Positions 6,836-14,271 of a DNA stretch of 14,748 bases are shown one piece after another. The position numbers and the translations under genes were made by a program. The stretch spans positions 1 to 14,748 of the forward strand of contig CAMWTF010000023.1 of assembly GCA_947177105.1 (NCBI GenBank). The letters run 5' to 3'. Below the pieces are notes generated by a model. That model saw nothing but the letters and a program-made list of their open reading frames with translations, did not search any database and was not told where the DNA came from. Position 1 is the first letter of the stretch. Every line of letters begins with the position of its first letter. This DNA comes from an uncultured Lachnospiraceae bacterium (GTDB lineage Bacteria; Bacillota; Clostridia; Lachnospirales; Lachnospiraceae).

Positions 6836-9619
6836 ATGAGAATATATGACGCTAAGATCAACCATTTGGAAAATCCGCTGGGTTTTCGCCTTGCACATAC
6901 TGTGTTTTCATGGAAAACTGCAGAGGCAGATGGGAAAAAGCAGGCATGGGCGCGTATCAGGGTTGCGGAAGATATTACTTTCACACAGATGGTATATGAT
7001 TCTGGCTGTGACAAGGCAGCCAATGCGCTTGCCTATCCCATAGAACTGTCATTAAAGCCCCGCAGCCGGTACTTTTGGAAAGTTGCGGTGTGTACGGATG
7101 CCGGGGAGGAAGCGGAAAGCGACATACAATGGTTTGAAACGGCAAAACAAGGGGAAGCATGGGAAGGAAAATGGATTTCCTGTGACAATACGGAAAATAG
7201 GCATCCTTTTTTTGAAAAGGATATTCTGCCTGAAAAAACGGTGAAAACGGCCAGGCTGTATGTCTGCGGACTGGGACTGTATGAAGCATTCTGGAATGAT
7301 GAGAGGATAGGTGGCGAATACTTAATCCCATACAGCAATGACTATAACGAATGGGTGCAGTATCAGACGTTTGATGTCACAGAGCAGCTGCAGACAGGCG
7401 GGACACTGTCCATCCTGTTGGGAAACGGCTGGTATAAGGCACGGTTTGGCTTTGCCGCGAAAGAGGATGTGGGCTTTTACGGCAATGAATGGAAGCTGAT
7501 TGCGGAACTCAGACTTACTTTCATGGACGGAACCGAAGCGGTGGTTGGAACCGATGAGAGCTGGACGGTGCGCAGGAGTAATATTCTGTTTTCCAATTTA
7601 TATGATGGGGAGATTGTGGATGATACGCTGGAACAGCTCCCAGTGGAGCAGGCTGTCCTGACAGATGCGCCAAAGGGGGAGCTGACGGCACGTATGAGCC
7701 TGCCGGTCTGTGTGCATGAGGTTTTTGAGCCGGTGGAATTGCTCCATACTCCGGCGGGTGAAATGGTTTTTGATATGGGCCAGGAATTTACCGGAATTTT
7801 TACACTCAGGGTGCATGAGCCTGCTGGAACAAGGATTCATATCCAGACAGGAGAGATCCTGCAGCAGGGAAATTTTTACAATGAAAACCTCCGCACGGCC
7901 AAATCCGAATATATTTATATTTCAAACGGGGAGGAGACAGTAATCAAGCCGCACTTCACCTTTTATGGATACCGCTATGTCAAAGTGCAGGGAATCAGCA
8001 GCCTGAAGAAAGAGGATTTTAAGGGCCTGGCGCTGTACAGCGAAATAAAGAGCGTGGGAAGCATAAAGACAGGTCATCCTCTTTTGAACAGGTTTATTGA
8101 GAATGTGCGGTGGGGCCTGCAGAGTAATTTCGTAGATGTGCCCACGGACTGCCCTCAGAGAGATGAGCGTATGGGATGGACGGGGGATGCACAGGTATTT
8201 TCCGCAACGGCTATGTACCTCAAGGACTGTTACGCATTTTACGCAAAATATTTGTATGACATGGCAAAGGAGCAGTCGGCGCTGGACGGGAAGGTGCCGG
8301 ACGTAGTGCCATCCTGCGGCGTGGAGAGCACAGCATGCGTGTGGGGGGATGCAGCCTGCATCATTCCTTGGAACCTGTATGTGTTTTATGGGGATAAAAG
8401 CATTCTGGAGGATCAGTTTGCCAGCATGAAAGCGTGGGTGGACTATATACGCAGGGTAGACGGTGATAATCACGGCTGGCGTTATGTGTTCCACTATGGA
8501 GACTGGCTGGCGCTAGACAATCCTATTGGGGGAGCGGAGCAGGTACTTGGCGGAACGGACGAGGAATTTATAGCGAACCTGTATTATGCCGTCAGTGCAG
8601 GGCTTGTGGCAAAGGCGGCGGGAGTGCTGGAACTTCGGAAGGAAGAGGAGGAATACAGGCGCCTGTCCGAAGAGCAGTTTGAGGTTGTGAAAAAGGAATA
8701 TTACAGTGCTACAGGACGCTGCTGCATTAAAACCCAGACTGCTCTGTTGCTCACGTTAAAATATGGACTGTCCGAGAATGTGGAGCTGACAAAGAGACAG
8801 CTGTGCAAGCTGTTCGAGGACAATGGGGGCAAGCTGAAGACTGGCTTTGTGGGAACACCGCTCATGTGCAATATCCTGTCAGACAACGGAATGGATGATT
8901 TGGCTTACAGGCTGCTCTTGAACGAGGAGTATCCGGGCTGGCTTCATGAAGTTAAGCTTGGTGCCACTACGGTGTGGGAGCGCTGGAACAGTCTGCTGGA
9001 TGACGGGACAATTTCCGGCATCAGCATGAACAGTATGAACCATTATTCCTATGGTGCCGTGCTGGAGTGGATGTTCCGCCATGCGGCAGGGATCAATGTG
9101 GCGGAGGATGCACCGGGTGGCACAAAGGTTTGGATGGAGCCGCTTTTGCATATGGGGCTTGGCTATCTGGAGGCATCCTATGACGCGCAGGCAGGGTGCT
9201 ACAGGGTTCGGTGGGAATTGACGGATGCGGAGCATGTGATCATCTCTGTCATTGTTCCTTTTGGATGCGAAGCATTGTTGAAGCTGCCGCTGGCCCCGGA
9301 GGAGATTTACCAGGACAGCGCCAATCCGATCTTTTTGGATGTGAAGAATGGAATCTGCCACTTACAGGCAGGAAGTTACCGGGTGCAGTATCGGTTGACG
9401 AACTCTCTGAGACGGGTATTCAGTACACATACGGCAATCCGGGAACTGCTGCAAAGAAGGGATATAATGGAAGCACTGAAGGAAGTGGCTGATCTGACCT
9501 GTATACCCAATCAGTACCTGGGCCTCAGCGTCCGGGAAATGGCAGCACGGCATGGGGGCATAAGTGAGGAACAAATGGATGCCATGGATGTGATATTAAA
9601 GTCTGTTTGTATGATGTGA
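6836..9619 (+). CDS. GH78 alpha-L-rhamnosidase
   Basis: This 927-residue inverting enzyme should release terminal alpha-L-rhamnose from plant oligosaccharides or glycosides. The domains follow the bacterial rhamnosidase order: N-terminal Ig-like domain (about 5-105), Bac_rhamnosid_N jelly roll (about 135-280), concanavalin-like domain (about 290-400), (alpha/alpha)6 barrel (about 405-755) and C-terminal beta-sandwich (about 756-855). The catalytic acid cluster is clear: DCPQRDERMGWTGDAQ at 438-453, with D438, D443, E444 and D451. The general base is E715 in GATTVWERWNS. After the beta-sandwich comes a helical tail of about 70 residues (about 857-927) outside the minimal family fold. There is no signal peptide. 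The ATG follows AGGGGGT (6822-6828). The gap of 153 bases after GH3 has no terminator, so this is probably the last gene of the cluster before the terminator at 9732. Confidence 0.95.
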   Translation: MRIYDAKINHLENPLGFRLAHTVFSWKTAEADGKKQAWARIRVAEDITFTQMVYDSGCDKAANALAYPIELSLKPRSRYFWKVAVCTDAGEEAESDIQWFETAKQGEAWEGKWISCDNTENRHPFFEKDILPEKTVKTARLYVCGLGLYEAFWNDERIGGEYLIPYSNDYNEWVQYQTFDVTEQLQTGGTLSILLGNGWYKARFGFAAKEDVGFYGNEWKLIAELRLTFMDGTEAVVGTDESWTVRRSNILFSNLYDGEIVDDTLEQLPVEQAVLTDAPKGELTARMSLPVCVHEVFEPVELLHTPAGEMVFDMGQEFTGIFTLRVHEPAGTRIHIQTGEILQQGNFYNENLRTAKSEYIYISNGEETVIKPHFTFYGYRYVKVQGISSLKKEDFKGLALYSEIKSVGSIKTGHPLLNRFIENVRWGLQSNFVDVPTDCPQRDERMGWTGDAQVFSATAMYLKDCYAFYAKYLYDMAKEQSALDGKVPDVVPSCGVESTACVWGDAACIIPWNLYVFYGDKSILEDQFASMKAWVDYIRRVDGDNHGWRYVFHYGDWLALDNPIGGAEQVLGGTDEEFIANLYYAVSAGLVAKAAGVLELRKEEEEYRRLSEEQFEVVKKEYYSATGRCCIKTQTALLLTLKYGLSENVELTKRQLCKLFEDNGGKLKTGFVGTPLMCNILSDNGMDDLAYRLLLNEEYPGWLHEVKLGATTVWERWNSLLDDGTISGISMNSMNHYSYGAVLEWMFRHAAGINVAEDAPGGTKVWMEPLLHMGLGYLEASYDAQAGCYRVRWELTDAEHVIISVIVPFGCEALLKLPLAPEEIYQDSANPIFLDVKNGICHLQAGSYRVQYRLTNSLRRVFSTHTAIRELLQRRDIMEALKEVADLTCIPNQYLGLSVREMAARHGGISEEQMDAMDVILKSVCMM

Positions 9620-9731
9620 CGGCAGTAGTGTGCTTGGAAAAATGTAGTGTGTGCTATCATGGAGAACCCGGCAAGGATGCTGTGTTATGTACGGGAAACA
9701 GGCTGTATGGCAATATGAAAATATTTTGTGA

Positions 9732-9768
9732 AGGGAGTAATGAATATCCTGTTCGTTACTCTCTTTTT
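9732..9768 (+). terminator. Intrinsic terminator of the glycoside hydrolase cluster
   Basis: AGGGAGTAATGA (9732-9743) pairs over 12 bases, with two G-T wobbles, with TCGTTACTCTCT (9753-9764). The loop is 9 bases and a T5 run ends at 9768. It lies 112 bases after the GH78 stop and is the strongest terminator in the window. The stretch 9620-9731 before it holds nothing I recognise. Confidence 0.85.
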
Positions 9769-9827
9769 GCATATTAAAAAGTCATGCATTTGTTCTTTCG
9801 CAATATAGTTTTCGTTGCCAGATCTAA

Positions 9828-10309
9828 AACCAAGTGAGGAAAAGTGTTTCCCCCGCAGGGACGGCCAGGTATGTCTTCCAGTGCAGAGCCTACGTCAAGA
9901 ATCTGGGAGGGCAGGGCTGTACCATCAAGAGCGTGGGGAGCCGGAATTGAAGGAGTGCATCCTGCATGCCCTGCAGGTTCAGATTAATCTGGCTGTGGAA
10001 CTGGTGCGGTTCATTGCCGTCAATGAGGGTTATGACAGCGGACAGAGGCTGGGCAGCTCCGTCAGCCTGGATGTATCTCTGAAAGCGGGGCATAGCTGGA
10101 GAGTGGCAGGGGACAGGATGTGTTGGACCAGAGAGAATGTGCGGCGCGCGCTATGTGATGAACGGTATACGTGCCGTTTGATCAGCCATACTAGGGCGAA
10201 AGAAGACGTTTCCGCAAAAATCTTGTCTGGAACTTTAAGGAGTGAAATGAGGGGATGCCTTCTGGAATTTGACTGGAGGGCATCCCAAATCTTGCAGAGC
10301 AGGGAATAG
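9828..10309 (+). pseudogene. Decayed large serine recombinase, frameshifted and rearranged
   Basis: Two frames carry recognisable pieces of a large serine recombinase (resolvase/invertase family with zinc ribbon). In the frame through 9864 the translation has YVFQCRAYVKNLGGQGC (about 9870-9920), the second half of the zinc beta-ribbon. The match then continues in another frame as GEPELKECILHALQ and QINLAVEL (about 9937-10005), the start of the following coiled coil, so there is a frameshift near 9930-9938. Further on, WTRENVRRALCDERYT (about 10124-10171) resembles the Recombinase domain, which normally precedes the zinc ribbon. The pieces are therefore out of order, from a rearrangement or from two relics. 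No N-terminal catalytic Ser domain is identifiable, and the only start (TTG 9815) has no ribosome site. This marks an old integrated mobile element. The family call rests on motif recognition only. Confidence 0.6.
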
Positions 10310-10494
10310 AATGCTATGCTTTAAGTGGGACAGATGCTATGTAAGGATATGGACGTGCGGGAAACATATTTATGTATGGCTTGACTCGAGCCGAAGGACA
10401 CCTGATCGGCAACCATACAAGCCGGAGAGACTGGCACTTCTGGAATTATTGAGACAGGAAAGACGGTGTGGCGTGTACCAATATAAAAAGAACC
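10310..10494 (+). other. Unassigned stretch after the recombinase relic
   Basis: No intact gene is convincing here. One frame stays open from 10269 to a TAA at 10497-10499. Near its end it reads ERLALLELLRQE and then VYQYKKNL, which faintly recalls the resolvase N-terminal pattern, but this is too weak to call. It is probably more debris of the same element. Confidence 0.3.
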
Positions 10495-10523
10495 TTTAAA
10501 AAAGAAAAGATATGTGCTATAAT
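10495..10523 (+). promoter_or_regulatory. Sigma-A-type promoter for the esterase gene
   Basis: A perfect TATAAT (10518-10523) is preceded by TGC, giving an extended -10 (TGnTATAAT). TTTAAA (10495-10500) matches the -35 consensus at four of six bases with a 17-base spacer. Transcription should start near 10530. The next genes, the esterase at 10608 and possibly the EAL-HDOD and rarA genes, would be read from it. Confidence 0.75.
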
Positions 10524-10530
10524 AAGTAGA

Positions 10531-10552
10531 AAGCGTCGGGCGAGGCGTTTTT
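10531..10552 (+). terminator. Terminator-like stem-loop at the 5' end of the esterase leader
   Basis: AAGCGTC (10531-10537) pairs with GGCGTTT (10544-10550), including two G-T pairs, around GGGCGA, and T5 lies at 10548-10552. It begins at the transcription start predicted from the TATAAT at 10518. It may be a 5' stabilising hairpin, an early attenuator or the terminator of lost upstream DNA. Confidence 0.4.
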
Positions 10553-10595
10553 ATACGTGACAGGCGTGTATTGCAGACAGGTTCTGTATACATGG

Positions 10596-10603
10596 AGAAA
10601 GGA
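10596..10603 (+). promoter_or_regulatory. Ribosome binding site that sets the esterase start
   Basis: AGAAAGGA lies 4 bases before ATG 10608. The in-frame GTG at 10557 has no Shine-Dalgarno sequence and lies next to the leader stem-loop, so the start at 10608 is preferred. Confidence 0.6.
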
Positions 10604-10607
10604 ATAC

Positions 10608-11678
10608 ATGAGACATGTTGAGGCGGATCGGGAGCATGTAAAACAGATGGGAAGATGCCATCAGAGGGGGGATACGCTGTGGCTGGTCATGTCGGGCAGC
10701 GGGATTGGAATGCGATTTACCGGCAGATATCTGGAGATCCCCCTATGCGGCGGCTATGTGGCAAAGCACGGTGAGCCGGACGGCAATTATGCCAGAGTGG
10801 CAGTTTATGTGGACGGTGTGCGGATAAGGGATGAGATGATAGACAGTCCGCAGAAAAGGTTGGTGGCAGTGGATCAGGAGGTGCCAGGAGAATTTGAGGT
10901 GCAGCTGATCAAGCTGTCGGAGAGCGCAATGTCTGTAGTCGGCGTTGAGCCGCTAATTACCGGGGAGGAGGATCTGATAGCTCCTCTGCCCGATAAAGCG
11001 CATCTGGTGGAATTTATCGGAGATTCCATCACCTGCGGCTACGGTGTGGACGATGAGGACAGCAGCCACTGTTTTTCCACGGCCACGGAGGATGTCACCA
11101 GAGCTTATGCCCACCACACGGCTCGTCTGCTGGATGTGGATTACACCCTGTTTTCGGCCAGCGGATTTGGAATTATCTCAGGTTATACGGATGATCCGAA
11201 GCGGCGTATGGCAAAGCAGCTGATTCCCGATTATTATCACAGTGTGGGCTTCAGCCGGGATCGTTTTCCGGGAGACATCGATCCCACCAAGACGCGGTGG
11301 GATTTCTCCAGGCGGCGGCCGGAGGCGGTGGTGGTCAATCTGGGAACCAATGATGACAGTTTCTGTCAGGATACGCTGGAAAAGCAGCAGGAATATATGG
11401 AAGCCTACGAACGTTTCCTGCGGGATGTGCGGCAGTGCAATCCCCAGGCGGAGTTATTTTGCGTACTGGGCATCATGGGCCAGAGACTTTGTCCCTGGAT
11501 GGAGCGGGCCTGTGAGAACTACAGACGCCGCACCAAAGATCAACGGGTGCATACCCTGCGTCTGCCGGAACAGGACGGAAACATAGGCTATGCGGCAAAT
11601 TTTCACCCGCTGGAGAGATTTCATCTGGCGGCGGCGGAGGCGCTTGCGCCTTATATAAAAAAGACCATGAACTGGTAA
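10608..11678 (+). CDS. SGNH-hydrolase, CE2-type carbohydrate acetyl esterase
   Basis: This 356-residue protein should remove acetyl groups from sugars or oligosaccharides. It has the CE2 layout: an N-terminal beta jelly roll (about 15-118) followed by an SGNH hydrolase domain (about 130-350). The nucleophile is S140 in FIGDSITCGYGV, the block II glycine is G186 in SASGFG, the block III asparagine is N248 in NLGTND, and the catalytic histidine is H333 in NFHPLERFH. The Asp usually found just before that histidine is absent (A330, N331). CE2 enzymes such as the Clostridium thermocellum CE2 domain are known to work with a Ser-His dyad, so this fits. There is no signal peptide. The start at 10608 is chosen on the ribosome site; GTG 10557 would add 17 residues. 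It could deacetylate the same plant glycans as the neighbouring hydrolases, but it has its own promoter. Confidence 0.87.
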   Translation: MRHVEADREHVKQMGRCHQRGDTLWLVMSGSGIGMRFTGRYLEIPLCGGYVAKHGEPDGNYARVAVYVDGVRIRDEMIDSPQKRLVAVDQEVPGEFEVQLIKLSESAMSVVGVEPLITGEEDLIAPLPDKAHLVEFIGDSITCGYGVDDEDSSHCFSTATEDVTRAYAHHTARLLDVDYTLFSASGFGIISGYTDDPKRRMAKQLIPDYYHSVGFSRDRFPGDIDPTKTRWDFSRRRPEAVVVNLGTNDDSFCQDTLEKQQEYMEAYERFLRDVRQCNPQAELFCVLGIMGQRLCPWMERACENYRRRTKDQRVHTLRLPEQDGNIGYAANFHPLERFHLAAAEALAPYIKKTMNW

Positions 11679-11695
11679 ATACGGAGGGAGAAGAC

Positions 11696-12922
11696 ATGCT
11701 GGTTACATTAATTCCACTTTTTGATGAAAATTTATGCATCGGGGCGTATTCACTGTTTGTGCAAAAGAAGAATACGTTTTTAAACCCCAGCCTGCTGGGA
11801 ACGGGGCGGTTTGATGGAGCGGCCAGGATAGAGGGGCTGGAGATCATTCAGAATATGGGAATCGAGAGCCTTTCCTCGGACAGCGATGTATTTGTGACAG
11901 TGAGTAATATGTCCATTTTCTCTGATATTTCAGAGCAGTGCGACGCACCTCATGAGCGGCTGGTGCTGCTGATGGATCCCACCGTGAAGCCAGAGCCCAT
12001 GTACATAGAGCGGCTGGCGGAACTGAAGAGCCAGGGTTACAAGCTGGCAATGCGCAAACTGCAGGTGGCGGAGTTTGAGTCTTATCGTGAGATTTTGAAG
12101 CTGACGGACTATGTATTTTTGAATCATAAGAAAATAGACATCAGCAAGGCCAAAATCTATTTTACCAAATTATTCCCGAAGATCCGTCTGTGTGCGGTGG
12201 GCGTGGACAATCAGGAGGAATTTGCAGCGCTGAAGTCCTCCGGGGGATATCAGCTGTACGAAGGCAATTTCTACCGAATCCCGCTAAACAGCGGCGAGCA
12301 TGAGGTGGCCCCCTTAAAGGTGAACTATATTGAATTGCTGAATACGGTAAACAGCGACAATTTTGAACTGACCCAGGCGGCGGATATCATCGGACGGGAC
12401 ACGGCGCTGACCATTTCTCTGCTGAGAATGGTAAACAATATGGCCATCAACTCAGAGATTACCTCCATCCGCCACGCCACTGCCATGATGGGACAGAAGG
12501 AATTGAAAAAGTGGATCACCACGGCGGTGGTGGGAGAACTCTGTACAGATAAGCCTAATGAGATTACCCGGCTGTCTCTGCTGCGGGCCAGATTTGCGGA
12601 GAATCTGGCAGGTGCGTTCGGCATGGCCCTGCAGTCTTCGGAATTGTTCCTGATGGGGCTGTTTTCCGTGCTGGACGTGATTCTGGATAAGCCCATGGAA
12701 GAGGCGCTGGACATGGTGCATGTGAGCAAGCAGGTCCGTGATGTGCTGGTAGAGAGACAGGGGCCGCTTGCCAAGGTCTACGATTTTATCCTGCGGTACG
12801 AGAATGCGGACTGGCAGGAGGTGTCCCGGCAGATGATTCTGGAGGACATTGATCTGGATACCCTGTACGATGCCTATCTCCAGACGCTGGTATGGTATCG
12901 TAAGCTGACTTTGGGCAGATAA
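11696..12922 (+). CDS. Degenerate EAL plus HDOD signalling protein (YuxH-like)
   Basis: This 408-residue protein joins a degenerate EAL domain (about 1-197) to an HDOD domain (about 205-395), the architecture of YuxH-type proteins. The opening LIPLFDENLCIGAYSLF aligns with the usual RQPIFD...AYELLYR start, but the EAL/ELL glutamate is replaced (AYSLF). The other metal-binding residues of active c-di-GMP phosphodiesterases are not evident. YEGNFYRIPL at 188-197 matches the end of EAL domains. The HDOD part contains NYIELLNTVN, the VNNMA segment and SIRHATAMMGQKELKKW. It probably acts as a protein- or nucleotide-binding regulator rather than an enzyme; the target is unknown. A strong GGAGGGAG (11683-11690) precedes the ATG, 17 bases after the esterase stop, so the two genes are probably co-transcribed. 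Confidence 0.88.
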   Translation: MLVTLIPLFDENLCIGAYSLFVQKKNTFLNPSLLGTGRFDGAARIEGLEIIQNMGIESLSSDSDVFVTVSNMSIFSDISEQCDAPHERLVLLMDPTVKPEPMYIERLAELKSQGYKLAMRKLQVAEFESYREILKLTDYVFLNHKKIDISKAKIYFTKLFPKIRLCAVGVDNQEEFAALKSSGGYQLYEGNFYRIPLNSGEHEVAPLKVNYIELLNTVNSDNFELTQAADIIGRDTALTISLLRMVNNMAINSEITSIRHATAMMGQKELKKWITTAVVGELCTDKPNEITRLSLLRARFAENLAGAFGMALQSSELFLMGLFSVLDVILDKPMEEALDMVHVSKQVRDVLVERQGPLAKVYDFILRYENADWQEVSRQMILEDIDLDTLYDAYLQTLVWYRKLTLGR

Positions 12923-12930
12923 GGATAGCT

Positions 12931-14271
12931 ATGGATTTGTTTGAATATATGAGAAGCACCAATATGGAGAAGGAGTCGCCGCTGGCGGCGCGGATGCGGC
13001 CCAGGACGCTGGACGAGGTGGTGGGGCAGGAGCACATCATAGGAAAAGATAAGCTGCTGTACCGGGCCATTCAGGCGGACAAGATCAGTTCCGTGATCTT
13101 CTATGGGCCGCCGGGAACCGGCAAGACCACCCTGGCCAGGGTCATCGCGGGCAGTACCAGCGCGGAATTTACCCAGATCAATGCCACCGTGGCCGGCAAG
13201 AAGGACATGGAGGAAGTGGTGGGCAAGGCCAAGGAACTGCAGGGCATGTACGGCAAGCGCACCATCCTGTTCATCGATGAGATTCACCGCTTCAACAAGG
13301 GCCAGCAGGACTATCTGCTGCCGTTTGTGGAGGACGGTACCCTGATACTCATCGGCGCCACCACGGAGAATCCCTATTTTGAGGTCAACGGGGCTCTGAT
13401 ATCCAGATCCATTATTTTTGAGTTGAAACCCATCCCGGCGGAGGCGGTGAAGGAACTGCTGCGCAAGGCTGTGTATGACAAGGACAGAGGGATGGGTTCT
13501 TATAATGCCGTTATAGAGGAGGACGCCCTGGATTTTCTGGCGCAGCTCTCCGGAGGGGATGCCAGACATGCGCTGAATGCCATTGAACTGGGGATTATGA
13601 CCACCCAGCGCTCCGAGGACGGGCAGATTCACATCACCCAGGAGGTGGCTTCGGAATGCATCCAGAAGCGTGTGATGCGCTATGACAAAAACGGGGACAA
13701 TCACTATGACACTATCTCTGCTTTTATCAAGAGCATGAGAGGATCGGACCCGGATGCGGCGGTGTATTATCTGGCCCGGATGCTGTATGCGGGGGAGAGT
13801 GTCACTTTTATCGCCCGCAGGATCATGATTTGCGCGTCGGAGGATGTGGGCAACGCGGATCCCATGGCGCTGGTGGTAGCCACCAATGCCTCGCTGGCAG
13901 TGGAGCGCATCGGTATGCCGGAGGCCCAGATTATACTGTCTCAGGCGGCGTCCTATGTGGCCTGCGCGCCCAAGAGCAATGCTGCCAGCGAAGGCATATT
14001 TGCCGCCAGTCAGGAGGTGGAGCGTTCGGGCAATCTGCCCATACCCACCCATTTACAGGATGCGCATTATAAGGGGGCGGCAAAACTGGGGCATGGGACG
14101 GGCTACAAGTACGCCCATGATTATCCCAACAATTATGTGGAGCAGCAGTATCTGCCCTATGAACTTTGCGGCAGGGAGTTCTATCGGCCCGGCGGCAACG
14201 GATACGAGCAGAAGATCAGGGAGCATATGCAGCGGATTAAGAGGGAGGCGGCGGGGGAGCCGAAGGAATAG
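12931..14271 (+). CDS. rarA: Replication-associated recombination protein A (AAA+ ATPase)
   Basis: RarA (MgsA) is a clamp-loader-like AAA+ ATPase that acts at stalled replication forks and single-stranded DNA gaps. The 446 residues are the usual full length. Visible motifs are PLAARMRPRTLDEVVGQEH (17-35), Walker A GPPGTGKT (59-66), Walker B ILFIDEIHRFNKGQQD (112-127), sensor 1 ATTENP (143-148), the likely arginine finger R159 in ISRS, and sensor 2 SGGDARHALN (207-216). The C-terminal tetramerisation region follows (about 260-420, with HYDTISAFIKSMRGSDPDA and YLPYELCGREFY). The start ATG follows AAGGA (12921-12925), which overlaps the TAA of the EAL-HDOD gene, so the two are probably translated from one message. 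The 3' end overlaps the convergent radical SAM gene by 35 bases. Confidence 0.96.
   Translation: MDLFEYMRSTNMEKESPLAARMRPRTLDEVVGQEHIIGKDKLLYRAIQADKISSVIFYGPPGTGKTTLARVIAGSTSAEFTQINATVAGKKDMEEVVGKAKELQGMYGKRTILFIDEIHRFNKGQQDYLLPFVEDGTLILIGATTENPYFEVNGALISRSIIFELKPIPAEAVKELLRKAVYDKDRGMGSYNAVIEEDALDFLAQLSGGDARHALNAIELGIMTTQRSEDGQIHITQEVASECIQKRVMRYDKNGDNHYDTISAFIKSMRGSDPDAAVYYLARMLYAGESVTFIARRIMICASEDVGNADPMALVVATNASLAVERIGMPEAQIILSQAASYVACAPKSNAASEGIFAASQEVERSGNLPIPTHLQDAHYKGAAKLGHGTGYKYAHDYPNNYVEQQYLPYELCGREFYRPGGNGYEQKIREHMQRIKREAAGEPKE

Noticed and set aside
5945..6898. Minus-strand open frame of 317 codons opposite the GH3 3' end and the GH78 start
   Set aside because: Its composition (many Cys, His and Arg) is typical of antisense translation, and it runs across two real genes.
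9629..9779. Small Cys-containing open frame after the GH78 stop
   Set aside because: It has no ribosome site and no family resemblance, and it contains the intrinsic terminator at 9732-9768 within its frame.
10557..10607. GTG 10557 as the start of the esterase
   Set aside because: It has no Shine-Dalgarno sequence and lies beside the leader stem-loop. The first 17 residues do not look like part of the domain, and ATG 10608 has a good ribosome site.
12874..14052. Long minus-strand open frame of 392 codons opposite rarA
   Set aside because: It lies wholly antisense to an unmistakable RarA coding sequence, has no family motifs and no ribosome site. It comes from the GC-rich third positions of rarA.
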